Shown here: piece after piece, positions 50,837 through 59,980 of the stretch | How the letters are laid out: the number at the start of each line of letters is the position of its first letter | Numbering within the stretch: the first letter of the stretch is position 1 | Assembly: GCF_029854195.1 (NCBI RefSeq) | Contig: NZ_CP122960.1 | Coordinates: forward strand, 936,001 to 1,000,000 | Reading direction: 5' to 3' | DNA length: 64,000 nt | Origin: Amylibacter sp. IMCC11727 | GTDB taxonomy: Bacteria > Pseudomonadota > Alphaproteobacteria > Rhodobacterales > Rhodobacteraceae | Translations under genes and position numbers: made by a program | The notes under the pieces: model-generated | Seen by the model: the letters and a program-made list of their open reading frames with translations, nothing else | The model's database searches: none | Told to the model about the DNA's origin: nothing

Positions 50837-51937
50837 ATGAAACGGCTGTTCCCCGTCCTTTTTTTGTGTCTGTTGCCCCTGTCGGTTGCAGCGCAATCTA
50901 TTGCCACATCAATCGGTACGATATCCGTTGAAAAGCTGGCAGGAGAGCTGAAAGACCCGTGGGCGGTGGCGATTTTGCCAAAGGGGCAGTTTCTGATTTC
51001 CGAAAAACGCGGCGTGTTGTTGTTGTTCGATCAAACGGGTGAACGCCGCCGCGTTTCAGGTGTTCCCAAAGTGGTAAGCAAAGGGCAGGGCGGTTTGCTG
51101 GATGTTGTCGCCGCGCGGGATTTTGCGACCACAGGCACGATCTTTATGACATTCGCCAAAAATCAGGCACGGGGTGTGGGAACCACAATGGTGTCGGCCA
51201 CGCTCGATACGAACCGCGCCAAACTAAGCAATGTGAAAACCCTGTTTGAAATGCAGCAAGGCACAGTTGGCGGGCGGCATTTTGGAAGTCGCGTTGTGGA
51301 AGGGCGCGATGGTTTTTTGTATGTCACTGTCGGTGAACGGGGCGATCGCCCGTCGGCACAGGATTTGAACACGCATAACGGTAGCGTGGTCCGGGTGGCT
51401 CGGGATGGGCGCGTTCCAGCCAGCAATCCTTTTGTTAGCACGCCAAACGCGCAACCTGAAATATGGTCCTTTGGGCATCGCAACCCGCAGGGCGCGGCGC
51501 TCGATTCGGCAGGGCTGTTGTGGGTGGCTGAACACGGGGCCAAAGGTGGTGACGAGGTGAACCGCGTGAAAAAAGGCGCCAATTTCGGCTGGCCTGTGAT
51601 TTCTTATGGAGAGCATTATTCGGGCCGCAAAATCGGAGAGGGCACATCCAAATCAGGTATGGAACAACCCAATTTTTACTGGGATCCATCCATCGCGCCC
51701 TCTGGTTTGATGATTTATTCAGGCAAGATGTTTGCCGAATGGGAAGGTGACTTTTTCATTGGGTCGCTGAAGTTTGACCACATCGCGCGGCTTGATCGTG
51801 CGGGCAACAGATTGCGTTCTGGTGAACAGATCAAATCACGCGAAACTGCGCGGGTCCGCGATGTGCGTGAAGCGCCAGATGGGTCTATCTGGTTTCTCAG
51901 CGTGGATCGGCGTGGGTTGTTTCGGATTAGCCGTTAA
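50837..51937 (+). CDS. PQQ-dependent soluble aldose sugar dehydrogenase family protein
   Basis: 366 residues. Signal peptide (MKRLFPVLFLCLLPLSVAAQ). Six-bladed propeller with GQGGLLDVV, GGRHFGSRVVEGRDGFLYVTVGERGDR, AQDLNTHNGSVVRVARDG and FGHRNPQGAALD, as in YliI-type soluble aldose dehydrogenases that use PQQ and calcium in the periplasm. ATG 50837 has an AAAAGGAG site. Its stop overlaps the opposing gene's stop (TTAA at 51934-51937). Electron acceptor not visible. Confidence 0.93.
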   Translation: MKRLFPVLFLCLLPLSVAAQSIATSIGTISVEKLAGELKDPWAVAILPKGQFLISEKRGVLLLFDQTGERRRVSGVPKVVSKGQGGLLDVVAARDFATTGTIFMTFAKNQARGVGTTMVSATLDTNRAKLSNVKTLFEMQQGTVGGRHFGSRVVEGRDGFLYVTVGERGDRPSAQDLNTHNGSVVRVARDGRVPASNPFVSTPNAQPEIWSFGHRNPQGAALDSAGLLWVAEHGAKGGDEVNRVKKGANFGWPVISYGEHYSGRKIGEGTSKSGMEQPNFYWDPSIAPSGLMIYSGKMFAEWEGDFFIGSLKFDHIARLDRAGNRLRSGEQIKSRETARVRDVREAPDGSIWFLSVDRRGLFRISR

Positions 51938-52923
51938 GTCTGTTTCGCTGCCTGCGAACCCCGTTCACGATATGGCGTTGTGTCATATTGTGCGCGGTAG
52001 CATTTTGAGAAATGCGACGGAGAAGCAAAGCCACAGGCCAGCGCTACATTGATCACTGACATTTCAGTCTGCATCAACAGGTTACGCGCTTTTTGCAACC
52101 GCAGTTCCATGTAATAGCGTTTCGGGGATCGGCTGAGATAGCGGCTGAACAGGCGTTCTAATTGGCGCGTGGACATGCCCACGTCTTGAGCCAAAACAGA
52201 CGGAGAGACGGGTTCCTCGATATTGCTTTCCATCATCTGAATAACGGTCGAAAGCTTTGGGTGACGCACCCCAATGCGTGTTGGAATGGACAAGCGTTGT
52301 TCGTCCCGTTCCGTGCGGATGCTTGTGTGCAAACACTGATCCGCGACCCAATTGGCGATATCCTCGCCGTCGCGAGTCGCCATTAGCTTCAGCATCAGAT
52401 CAAGCGATGACGTCCCGCCCGCCGACGTGAATCGATTGCCATCAATCACATAAACCGCTTTGGACAGTTCCACTTCGTCAAACTCTTCGGTGAAGCTGTC
52501 ATAGTTTTCCCAGTGAATCGTGCATTTTTTACCGTCGAGCAAACCTGCCTTAGCCAGAGTATGCGCACCCGTACACAACCCACCAATCGACGCGCCTTTA
52601 CGTGCTTCGCGGCGCAACCAATTCATCACCTTTTTGGTGGAGCTTTGGTCAATGCCAAGACCACCACATACCATTACCGTGTCATCACGGGATACATCGG
52701 CCAAATCCATATCGACCATCATTTTGGCCCCGTTGGAACAGGCCACGGGTTCGCCGTCTTCGGATGCAAGCGTCCAAGAATATCGTGGCGTTTTGTCAAA
52801 CCGATTGGCGATGCGCAGCGTATCCAACGCGCTGGAAAACGGAACGAGCGAAAACTGGTCCAACAGCAAAAAGATAAACCTACGTGTTTTTACGTCTGTG
52901 GAGTCGGTTTTGTGTGCTGTCAT
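51934..52923 (-). CDS. GlxA family transcriptional regulator (AraC type with DJ-1/PfpI domain)
   Basis: 329 residues. N-terminal DJ-1/PfpI-like domain (FIFLLLDQFSLVPFSSALDTLRIANRF, GGLCTGAHTLAKAGLLDGK with Cys in the nucleophile elbow) and a C-terminal AraC double helix-turn-helix (LAQDVGMSTRQLERLFSRYL, VALACGFASPSHFSKCYRAQ). In alphaproteobacteria close relatives such as GbdR-type regulators control choline/glycine betaine catabolism, which would fit the dimethylglycine-type locus next door, but this is inference. Confidence 0.93.
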   Translation of the reverse strand: MTAHKTDSTDVKTRRFIFLLLDQFSLVPFSSALDTLRIANRFDKTPRYSWTLASEDGEPVACSNGAKMMVDMDLADVSRDDTVMVCGGLGIDQSSTKKVMNWLRREARKGASIGGLCTGAHTLAKAGLLDGKKCTIHWENYDSFTEEFDEVELSKAVYVIDGNRFTSAGGTSSLDLMLKLMATRDGEDIANWVADQCLHTSIRTERDEQRLSIPTRIGVRHPKLSTVIQMMESNIEEPVSPSVLAQDVGMSTRQLERLFSRYLSRSPKRYYMELRLQKARNLLMQTEMSVINVALACGFASPSHFSKCYRAQYDTTPYRERGSQAAKQT

Positions 52924-53144
52924 GGCAAAGGGCTCGTTCTGGCCGAATCACTCGGAACGTGGTCGTTTTGACCAACTTGGAGAAATTGCTTTTACGCTTC
53001 AAGAGATTAACGTTTTTGCCACAGTGGAAAATATTCGCCTGAATATTGATCGGATTGGGCCTTTTATGGGTGTTGAGCCCCTAGCCAACACGCCAAAAGG
53101 GATGGTATCGCTATCGCCTTGTTATTCAACCAAGGAGAGACCCG

Positions 53145-54515
53145 ATGACTTCGGCTTGGAAAAAATCTGATTGGCGCAACAAAGAGCGGATTCAGATGCC
53201 AGATTATACCGACGATGCTGCTCTAAAGGCGGTTGAGGCGCGTTTGTCTAGCTATCCGCCGCTGGTTTTTGCAGGGGAAGCGCGGTCTTTGAAGGCTAAG
53301 TTGGCGCAAGTCTCTCGTGGTGAGGGATTCTTGTTGCAAGGGGGCGATTGCGCCGAGAGCTTTGCCGAATTTAACGCTGACATGCTGCGCGACACGTACA
53401 AAGTGATGCTGCAAATGGCGGTTGTGCTGACATATGGTGCCAAAGTGCCCGTTGTGAAAATCGGTCGCGTTGCGGGCCAATTCGCCAAACCACGTTCTGC
53501 TGCGACTGAAACGGTGGATGGTGTGGAATTGCCGTCCTACCGTGGTGACATCATCAACGACATCGAATTTACACCTGAAGCGCGCATTCCAAATCCTGAT
53601 CGTATGCTCGAAGCTTATACACAAGCGGCGGCATCACTAAACTTGCTGCGTGCATTTTCCATGGGTGGTTTTGCTGACATTCACCATGTGCATGAATGGA
53701 ACCTCGGCTTCGCCAATGCGGCAGGAGCGGCCGAAAAATACACACAACTTGCCAACCGTATTTCCGACAGTTTGGATTTCATGACGGCGGCAGGAGTGAA
53801 TTCTGACAACACATCTTCACTACACACCGTAAATTTCTACACCAGCCACGAAGCGCTGCTGCTGGAATACGAAGAAGCCCTGTGTCGTATCGACTCCACT
53901 TCTGGCCTGCCCGTTGCTGGGTCTGGACACATGATCTGGATCGGGGATCGCACCCGCCAGCCTGATGGCGCGCATGTGGAATTCGCCCGTGGGGTGCAAA
54001 ACCCGATTGGTCTGAAATGTGGTCCAACAACCACCGCAGATGACCTGAAGGTTTTGATGGAAAAACTGAACCCAGAAAACGAAGCAGGGCGTTTGACCCT
54101 GATCGCGCGGTTCGGTGCTGGCTCTGTTGGGGATCACCTGCCACGGCTTGTCAAAGCGGTGAAAGAAGAAGGCGCAAACGTGGTTTGGTCCTGTGACCCA
54201 ATGCACGGCAACACCATCAAATCCACAACAGGGTATAAAACCCGCCCCTTCGATAGCATCCTGCGCGAAGTGCGCGAGTTCTTTGGCATCCATAACGCAG
54301 AAGGCACCGTTCCAGGTGGCGTGCATTTCGAGATGACGGGCAAGGATGTAACAGAATGCACAGGTGGTGTGCGTGCGGTTACAGACGAAGATCTGTCTGA
54401 TCGCTACCATACAGCATGTGACCCACGTTTGAACGCATCCCAAGCCTTGGAATTGGCGTTCCTCGTGTCCGAAGAATTGGAACAACGTGTGGTGGCTCAG
54501 CGTAAAGCGGGCTAA
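53145..54515 (+). CDS. Class II 3-deoxy-7-phosphoheptulonate (DAHP) synthase
   Basis: 456 residues. Plant-type AroA-II: FAGEARSLKAKLAQVSRG, GFLLQGGDCAESFAEF, FYTSHEALLLEYEEAL, WIGDRTRQPDGAHVEF, PIGLKCGPT, CDPMHGNTIK and GGVHFEMTGKDVTEC, covering phosphoenolpyruvate and metal ligands. It opens the shikimate pathway in the cytosol. ATG 53145 follows AAGGAGAGACCC. A terminator follows; monocistronic. Confidence 0.96.
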   Translation: MTSAWKKSDWRNKERIQMPDYTDDAALKAVEARLSSYPPLVFAGEARSLKAKLAQVSRGEGFLLQGGDCAESFAEFNADMLRDTYKVMLQMAVVLTYGAKVPVVKIGRVAGQFAKPRSAATETVDGVELPSYRGDIINDIEFTPEARIPNPDRMLEAYTQAAASLNLLRAFSMGGFADIHHVHEWNLGFANAAGAAEKYTQLANRISDSLDFMTAAGVNSDNTSSLHTVNFYTSHEALLLEYEEALCRIDSTSGLPVAGSGHMIWIGDRTRQPDGAHVEFARGVQNPIGLKCGPTTTADDLKVLMEKLNPENEAGRLTLIARFGAGSVGDHLPRLVKAVKEEGANVVWSCDPMHGNTIKSTTGYKTRPFDSILREVREFFGIHNAEGTVPGGVHFEMTGKDVTECTGGVRAVTDEDLSDRYHTACDPRLNASQALELAFLVSEELEQRVVAQRKAG

Positions 54516-54535
54516 TCCAATCGCGAAAGTTTGGA

Positions 54536-54565
54536 AAACGCGGCTCTTTCGGGCCGCGTTTTTTA
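54536..54565 (+). terminator. Rho-independent terminator of the DAHP synthase gene
   Basis: AAACGCGGC-N8-GCCGCGTTT followed by Ts. It also overlaps the last bases of the convergent PAS-protein gene region, so may serve both. Confidence 0.88.
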
Positions 54566-55288
54566 TTCGTCTTTGACCAACCGCAAATAGGGTTTGCGCG
54601 ATGTTATCCGTTCCGTCTTTGCTTTTCCCTCTGAAAGGGTTGGACGGTGAGACCTGGTGATTGCACCATCATGTGCAAAAGGGTCTGACTGTTCGGCAAA
54701 ACCAGCAACAGGTTCAGGCGCAGTTGTGGTCATCACCCCCACAATGCGCGTGGTTTTCACATCCAAAATTTCAAAACGTTGCGGATGCTGCACGTGTGCC
54801 CCTTGTTTGGTCAAACAGCCCAAAATACGCGCGATTTTTCCGTTTTGATCCTGCATCGGTAACAACAACATCCGCGCGGTCAATCGACCTTTGCTGTTGT
54901 TTGAACACAGCTGCAGCTCCACGATTTTTGGGGAGTCGATTAAATCATCAATAATCTTGCCAAACGTGTCGCGATACCCCAGTTCGATCAGCGACCGTGC
55001 GGGCATGCCTCGCAGTTCCATCCCCATGATGTCGCAGAGTTTTTGCCCTGCCAGACGAAAGCGCACGTCTTGGGGGTTGTTGTATTCCAGAACAAAAGTG
55101 TGTTCGAGCGCCCCTGTAATTTCACGCGGGTCCAGTTCAGAACGCATGGGGGCAATGCGGCCCGCACGCAGGCTTTCCCAATAGCTGAGGAGGTCTACAA
55201 GTATCGTATCCTGCATAAACCGGTCTTTCCCAAACAGCGATGTCACCGTCGATCCACCCGCGTTGACGTTACGCATGAAATATCCCAT
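54563..55288 (-). CDS. PAS domain protein (PAS_5 family)
   Basis: 241 residues. Residues 25-160 form a PAS-like domain: DLLSYWESLRAGRIAPMRSELDPREITGALEHTFVLEYNN, VRFRLAGQKLCDIMGMELRGMP, QLCSNNSKGRLTARMLLLPM. The remaining basic tail (SHRPTLSEGKAKTERITSRK) has no domain. PAS_5 proteins are common in this order and of unknown role; no output domain is fused, so it may sense via protein contact. Start may be ATG 55288 or ATG 55276. Confidence 0.88.
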   Translation of the reverse strand: MGYFMRNVNAGGSTVTSLFGKDRFMQDTILVDLLSYWESLRAGRIAPMRSELDPREITGALEHTFVLEYNNPQDVRFRLAGQKLCDIMGMELRGMPARSLIELGYRDTFGKIIDDLIDSPKIVELQLCSNNSKGRLTARMLLLPMQDQNGKIARILGCLTKQGAHVQHPQRFEILDVKTTRIVGVMTTTAPEPVAGFAEQSDPFAHDGAITRSHRPTLSEGKAKTERITSRKPYLRLVKDE

Positions 55289-55416
55289 GTCTCACCCAGT
55301 TCCATTTTACACGCATTTGTTGAGAAATGCAGTGCATTTTGTTAACAGTTTTTATACCAACCCCGCGCGGCCTAAGTTGCACAAATTTAATCTAAAAGTG
55401 AGGCAAAGTTTCTTAA

Positions 55417-56301
55417 ATGGTTAATTCAATGACAGCCTTTGCCTCAGTCAATGGCAGTGATGAGACTCTGACGTGGGCATGGGAGATTCGAAGCGTTAAC
55501 GGACGCGGGCTCGACATTCGAACGCGCATTGCTGATGGATTTGACGGTTTGGAAGCGGTGGTTCGCAAAGACATTGGAGCGGCCTGCAAGCGGGGAACGA
55601 TTACGGTTGGCTTAAAGGTGAAACGGGGCGCAGTGGCACGCGGTGCTCGGTTGAACCCAGACGCTTTGGAACGCGCCCTAGATGCGGTGCGTGACACAAC
55701 AAAAGCGGCGGATATGGAAACGGCGCCTTTGGACGTGGCGGCCATTTTGGCACTGCCCGGCGTGTTTACGATGCAAGACGCAGAACAGGATGATCTGTCG
55801 GGCGTAATCCCGCAGGTGCAAAAAGATCTTTCAACGGCGATTGACTCGTTTTGCGCGGCGCGGGCTGCTGAAGGGGGCGCGCTACACAGTATATTAACGG
55901 ATCAAGTGCAAGACATCGCGCGATTGTGCGCCGCAGCAGCCGATGTTTTGGAGGCCCGCCGCGATCATGCAGCCGAAACGTTCAGGGCCAACGTGGCACG
56001 GGTTTTGGACAATACAGATGGTGTGGATGACTCCCGCATTGCCCAAGAGCTTGCGCTCATCGCGGTAAAGGCAGATGTGGCAGAAGAGTTGGACCGTCTG
56101 GGCGCCCATGTGGATGCGGCCCACGCGTTGCTGGCCGAAGATGGACCCATTGGACGAAAATTCGATTTTCTGACACAAGAATTTAACCGCGAAGCAAATA
56201 CCCTGTGTTCCAAAGCGAACTTTACCGAATTGACCGCGATCGGGCTTGACCTGAAAACGGTAATCGACCAGATGCGCGAACAAGTGCAAAATGTGGAGTA
56301 G
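55417..56301 (+). CDS. YicC family protein
   Basis: 294 residues. The N-terminal YicC_N domain (MTAFASVNGSDETLTWAWEIRSVNGRGLDI, IGAACKRGTITVGLKV) and the C-terminal DUF1732 (FLTQEFNREANTLCSKANFTELTAIGLDLKTVIDQMREQVQNVE) are complete. E. coli YicC is an endoribonuclease; activity here is inferred. The gene is two bases upstream of guanylate kinase, an arrangement widespread in proteobacteria. Confidence 0.95.
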   Translation: MVNSMTAFASVNGSDETLTWAWEIRSVNGRGLDIRTRIADGFDGLEAVVRKDIGAACKRGTITVGLKVKRGAVARGARLNPDALERALDAVRDTTKAADMETAPLDVAAILALPGVFTMQDAEQDDLSGVIPQVQKDLSTAIDSFCAARAAEGGALHSILTDQVQDIARLCAAAADVLEARRDHAAETFRANVARVLDNTDGVDDSRIAQELALIAVKADVAEELDRLGAHVDAAHALLAEDGPIGRKFDFLTQEFNREANTLCSKANFTELTAIGLDLKTVIDQMREQVQNVE

Positions 56302-56303
56302 CC

Positions 56304-56951
56304 ATGTCTGTTGATGCCCGTTTGGGTCTTTTGATTATCATTTCTTCACCTTCGGGTGCGGGGAAATCCACATTGGCCAAACGTTTGCTGGCGGATGATG
56401 ACACTATCAATTTTTCCGTATCCGCCACCACCCGCCCGATGCGCAACGGCGAGGTTGAGGGCAAGGATTACTATTTCAAAAGCCGTGCAGAATTCGAAGC
56501 GATGGTGGATGCTGGCCAAATGCTTGAACATGCAGAGGTTTTTGGCAATTTATACGGCTCTCCGATGGAACCTGTTGCACAAGCGATCCAGCAAGGGCGT
56601 GACGTTTTGTTCGATGTGGATTGGCAAGGTGGGCAACAAATCCGCGCGTCAAACCTGCGCGACAATGTTGTGTCGATCTTTATCTTACCACCGTCCATTG
56701 CGGCCCTTGAATCTCGCCTGAATGCGCGGGGCCAAGACAGTGCTGAGGTCGTGGCGGGGCGAATGGCCAAATCACGAGACGAGATCAGCCACTGGGCCGA
56801 ATACGACTATGTTCTGGTCAACGAAGATTTGGACACGTGCGAGGCAGAACTGCGCGCCGTGATCACCGCAGAACGTCTGCGCCGTGATCGCCAGCCTGGC
56901 CTGATGTCACGGGTGCGCGCGCTCAACACTGAATTTGAGGATATGACATGA
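56304..56951 (+). CDS. gmk: Guanylate kinase
   Basis: 215 residues. P-loop SSPSGAGKSTL (15-24), GMP-binding TTRPMRNGEVEGKDYYF and GNLYGSP, DVDWQGGQQIR, and the lid region ARGQDSAEVVAGRMAKS. Phosphorylates GMP to GDP in the cytosol. Two bases after yicC, and overlapping the gamma-carbonic anhydrase start by four bases. Confidence 0.97.
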   Translation: MSVDARLGLLIIISSPSGAGKSTLAKRLLADDDTINFSVSATTRPMRNGEVEGKDYYFKSRAEFEAMVDAGQMLEHAEVFGNLYGSPMEPVAQAIQQGRDVLFDVDWQGGQQIRASNLRDNVVSIFILPPSIAALESRLNARGQDSAEVVAGRMAKSRDEISHWAEYDYVLVNEDLDTCEAELRAVITAERLRRDRQPGLMSRVRALNTEFEDMT

Positions 56952-57478
56952 TTTATGCACTGGATGGCATTGCGCCAACCTTCGCTAGCGACGGGGACTA
57001 CTGGATCGCCCCAAATGCGCAATTGATGGGTAAGGTTCAAATCGACAGCGGAGCATCCGTTTGGTTTGGTGCAGTGCTGCGCGGTGATAATGAACTGATC
57101 CATGTGGGTGAAGGTACGAATGTGCAGGAAAACTCTGTTTTGCATACGGATATGGGGTTTCCGATGACTATCGGCAAAAACTGTACAATCGGACATAAGG
57201 CGATGTTGCATGGCTGTACGATTGGTGAAAACTCTCTGATCGGCATGGGCGCAACGGTTTTGAATGGCGCTGTGATCGGCAAGAATTGTTTGATTGGGGC
57301 AAATGCGCTGATCACGGAAGGAAAGGTTATTCCTGACGGGTCATTGGTCATGGGAGCGCCGGGCAAAGTAGTGCGCGAATTGGATGATATGGCAATTATG
57401 GGCCTGACCAAATCCGCCGAAGCGTATCAAATGAATATGCGCCGTTTTCGCGATGGTTTGGTGGTGGTCGACGGCTAA
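56948..57478 (+). CDS. Gamma-class carbonic anhydrase-like hexapeptide protein
   Basis: 176 residues of left-handed beta-helix repeats (IDSGASVWFGAVLRGDNELIHVGEGTN). The zinc histidines are in VLHTDMGFP and IGHKAMLHGC. YrdA/PaaY type, short without the acid loop of Cam, so activity is uncertain. Operon with yicC and gmk. Its TAA overlaps the opposing chpT stop in CTAA (57475-57478). Confidence 0.93.
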   Translation: MIYALDGIAPTFASDGDYWIAPNAQLMGKVQIDSGASVWFGAVLRGDNELIHVGEGTNVQENSVLHTDMGFPMTIGKNCTIGHKAMLHGCTIGENSLIGMGATVLNGAVIGKNCLIGANALITEGKVIPDGSLVMGAPGKVVRELDDMAIMGLTKSAEAYQMNMRRFRDGLVVVDG

Positions 57479-58077
57479 CGCACCGTGATCAAAAGCGATG
57501 TGTCACTGTGTGCCACGTCTATGGTCAGCCCCTGAGTGATTGCTTCTGCCCGAGCGAGCGGGAATTGAACGCGGGACGAAGGGATTTCGCTGGGTTCAGC
57601 GCCTTCTGTGAGCACAGCCCAGAGCGGGGTATCATAGCGGATTTCTGTGCCTTGGCATTCTATCTGTGCGATGCTGTGGTCGTAAGAAACGGAAATATCA
57701 CCGCCAAACGGCAGTGTCGTTTCTGCCGTTTGCACCAACAGAAACAACAGCTTAACCAAAGGACGAGGCACGTCGTTCAAAACGCGCCAGTGGGCGGTGA
57801 TTTTCCGCTCTTCATAATTTTGCGCCAAAGTGCGTTGAGCAATCGGGGGCGCAACCATCGCCTCTGGCTTGGCAGGGCCGTAAGCGATGCGAAAAAACTC
57901 CAACCGTGCGGTGGCAGATTTCACGCTGTCTGACAACAACAGGGCCTCGGGCGTGTCGCCAAAACCTGTCAATTCCAACAGCTCGATCCCATTTGCAATT
58001 GCGCCCAGCGGGCTGGCCAGATCGTGGCAAATGCGAGAGCTGATTAAAGCTGCAAGTTTTTCAGAAGTATCGTACAT
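57475..58077 (-). CDS. chpT: Histidine phosphotransferase ChpT
   Basis: 200 residues from ATG 58077. The DHp-like domain begins LAALISSRICHDLASPLGAIANGIELLEL, with the phosphorylatable His in ICHDLASP. The second half (RPLVKLLFLLVQTAETTLPFGGDI) is the degenerate ATPase-like domain that no longer binds ATP. In alphaproteobacteria ChpT relays phosphate from CckA to CtrA and CpdR. A reading extending to 58353 exists but the conserved part begins at 58077. Divergent from a DUF3553 gene 30 bases away. Relevant to the CtrA-type boxes of elements A and B. Confidence 0.9.
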   Translation of the reverse strand: MYDTSEKLAALISSRICHDLASPLGAIANGIELLELTGFGDTPEALLLSDSVKSATARLEFFRIAYGPAKPEAMVAPPIAQRTLAQNYEERKITAHWRVLNDVPRPLVKLLFLLVQTAETTLPFGGDISVSYDHSIAQIECQGTEIRYDTPLWAVLTEGAEPSEIPSSRVQFPLARAEAITQGLTIDVAHSDTSLLITVR

Positions 58078-58107
58078 TGGGCCATCTCTTACGTGTGTCG
58101 AGGCGCC

Positions 58108-58272
58108 ATGAACGAATTTCTGACCCCCGGACAATTGGTCCGAAACCCTGACCACCCCGAATGGGGGTTGGGGCAGGTGCAATCTGTGGTTCGCGGCAAA
58201 ATAACCGTGAATTTTGAAGAGCTTGGAAAGGTCGTCATCGACGCTGACCATGTTGCTCTTGATCTTGTGTAA
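58108..58272 (+). CDS. DUF3553 family small protein
   Basis: 54 residues, too short for most ORF finders: begins MNEFLTPGQLVRNPDHPEWG, then GLGQVQSVVRGKITVNFEELGK and VVIDADHVALDLV, ending TAA at 58270-58272. This is the compact DUF3553 SH3-like barrel found next to chpT in related genomes. Function unknown; similar modules occur at the ends of UvrD/Rep helicases. Divergent from chpT, the 30-base gap implies a shared, compact promoter region. Confidence 0.9.
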   Translation: MNEFLTPGQLVRNPDHPEWGLGQVQSVVRGKITVNFEELGKVVIDADHVALDLV

Positions 58273-58394
58273 CTGGCGTAAAATTGACATTACAACCTTT
58301 AGTTGAGTTTGCAATATGTTTTTTACGGCGCTGTCCGTTTTAATTTTAGCCAAATTGAATTAACAAGTCCTAAAGCTATGCAAAGAGCCTGTGG

Positions 58395-59171
58395 ATGATC
58401 CTGAACAAGAACCAATATACGCTAAAGCTGGCACAAACGGATGCTGAAATGGCAGCGGCGCAGCGGTTGCGGTATCGCGTTTTTGTGGAAGAAATGGGCG
58501 CGCGTCCTGCTTATGATGTGGATGCGTCTGGGCATGAGGCGGATGCTTTCGACCCCTTTTTTGAACACCTAATTTTAAAAGACAACGGCATCGCGGATGA
58601 CCGTGAAAACGTGGTTGGCGTGTACCGTCTGATGCAAGGGGAAGCCGCAGCCGCAGGCCCCGGATTTTACAGCGCAGCAGAGTATGACTTGAGCAAAATT
58701 GTCGATGATGGGCGGCGCGTTCTGGAACTGGGCCGCAGCTGTGTCGATGCGGGCCATCGTGGCGGTTTGGCGTTGCATTTGTTATGGCAAGGTGTGGCGG
58801 ATTATGTGTTTCAAAATGACATCGGTTTGTTGTTTGGCGTGGCGTCTTTTGCAGGGATTGAAGCAGACAAAATCGCCGATGGGTTATCGTTTTTGCATCA
58901 CAATCACCTTGCACCTGACCGTTTGCGGGTGACAGCGAAAGCGGGCAATTCAATTTCTATGGCATTGAAAGAAAACGAAGAAATTGATCGCCCAGCGGCT
59001 GTGCGGCAAATTCCATCGCTGATTAAATCCTACCTGCGATTGGGGGGATTTGTCGGGCAGGGGGCCTTTGTTGATCGGGATTTCAACACTATTGATGTGT
59101 GTGTCATTTTAGATCGGGATCTGATCCCAGCCAAACAACGCCAGCAGCTGCAACATGGGGTGGCTGCGTGA
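58395..59171 (+). CDS. olsB: L-ornithine N(alpha)-acyltransferase OlsB
   Basis: 258 residues of the GNAT-related OlsB family: RLRYRVFVEEMGARPAYDVDASGHEADAFDPFFEHL, VVGVYRLMQ, EYDLSKIVDDGRRVLELGRSCVD, and FGVASFAG. It attaches a 3-hydroxyacyl chain from acyl carrier protein to ornithine, giving lyso-ornithine lipid. GTGA overlap with the following olsA gene makes a two-gene operon for ornithine lipids, which marine roseobacters use under phosphate stress. Confidence 0.94.
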   Translation: MILNKNQYTLKLAQTDAEMAAAQRLRYRVFVEEMGARPAYDVDASGHEADAFDPFFEHLILKDNGIADDRENVVGVYRLMQGEAAAAGPGFYSAAEYDLSKIVDDGRRVLELGRSCVDAGHRGGLALHLLWQGVADYVFQNDIGLLFGVASFAGIEADKIADGLSFLHHNHLAPDRLRVTAKAGNSISMALKENEEIDRPAAVRQIPSLIKSYLRLGGFVGQGAFVDRDFNTIDVCVILDRDLIPAKQRQQLQHGVAA

Positions 59172-59980
59172 GCACGTGGGACGATGGGACAACGCCTGAG
59201 GCCGCACCGATGAGGCTTGGGAATTGGGCGCTGGCGGGTGTTCGATTTGTGCTGATTGCTGTGGTGATCTTTGGGTTGATGGGGCCCATGGTTCTGGTGC
59301 GACTGCTAGGATTTTCACAAATATCACAAGGGATTGTGCGGCTGGCCTGCCAGTTGACGCTGCGGGTGATTGGATTGCGGGTACTGACCCAAGGCATGCC
59401 GATGACACAGCCTGGCGGGGTGGTTGCGAACCATTCGACTTGGCTGGATATTTTTGTGCTGAATGCGGTGCAACGGGTGTTGTTTGTGTCCAAAGCCGAG
59501 GTGGCGAAATGGCCCTTGATTGGTCTGATCGCGCGGTCGGTCGGAACCGTGTTTATCGAGCGTAAAGCAAGCCATGCAGCCAAACATCGTGATACGTTTC
59601 AGGCCCGATTGAATGATGGGTATCGATTGTTGTTTTTTCCCGAAGGGACCAGCACGGATGGTCGCCGTGTTTTGGGGTTTAAGCCCACACTTTTTGCGGC
59701 ATTTTTTGCGCCAGACGTGCGGGAAATTGCGTACATCCAACCTGTTTCGGTTGCCTATTTCGCGCCTGAAAGCTGCGATCCACGTTATTACGGATGGTGG
59801 GGCGGAGCGGATTTTTTCTCTTCTTTTTTCAATGTATTAGGTCGTTACCGGCAGGGGCGTGTTGTGGTGACGTTCCACCCCGCGTTGGCGGTGAAGGATG
59901 TGGCGGATCGCAAGGTGATGGCGGCGCAAACGCAGGCGGCTGTTCAGAGCGGGTTAGCGGATGCGCTCAAGGTAGGATGA
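59168..59980 (+). CDS. olsA: Lyso-ornithine lipid acyltransferase OlsA
   Basis: 270 residues from GTG 59168 (or ATG 59210). One N-terminal membrane helix (LAGVRFVLIAVVIFGLMGPMVLV) then the PlsC acyltransferase motifs: VVANHSTWLDIFVL (HxxxxD, with NHSTWLD) and FFPEGTSTDGRRVLGFKPT. It adds the second acyl chain to lyso-ornithine lipid at the inner membrane. The start overlaps the olsB stop. Its 3' end overlaps the convergent ThiE-like gene by 27 bases. Confidence 0.93.
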   Translation: MSTWDDGTTPEAAPMRLGNWALAGVRFVLIAVVIFGLMGPMVLVRLLGFSQISQGIVRLACQLTLRVIGLRVLTQGMPMTQPGGVVANHSTWLDIFVLNAVQRVLFVSKAEVAKWPLIGLIARSVGTVFIERKASHAAKHRDTFQARLNDGYRLLFFPEGTSTDGRRVLGFKPTLFAAFFAPDVREIAYIQPVSVAYFAPESCDPRYYGWWGGADFFSSFFNVLGRYRQGRVVVTFHPALAVKDVADRKVMAAQTQAAVQSGLADALKVG

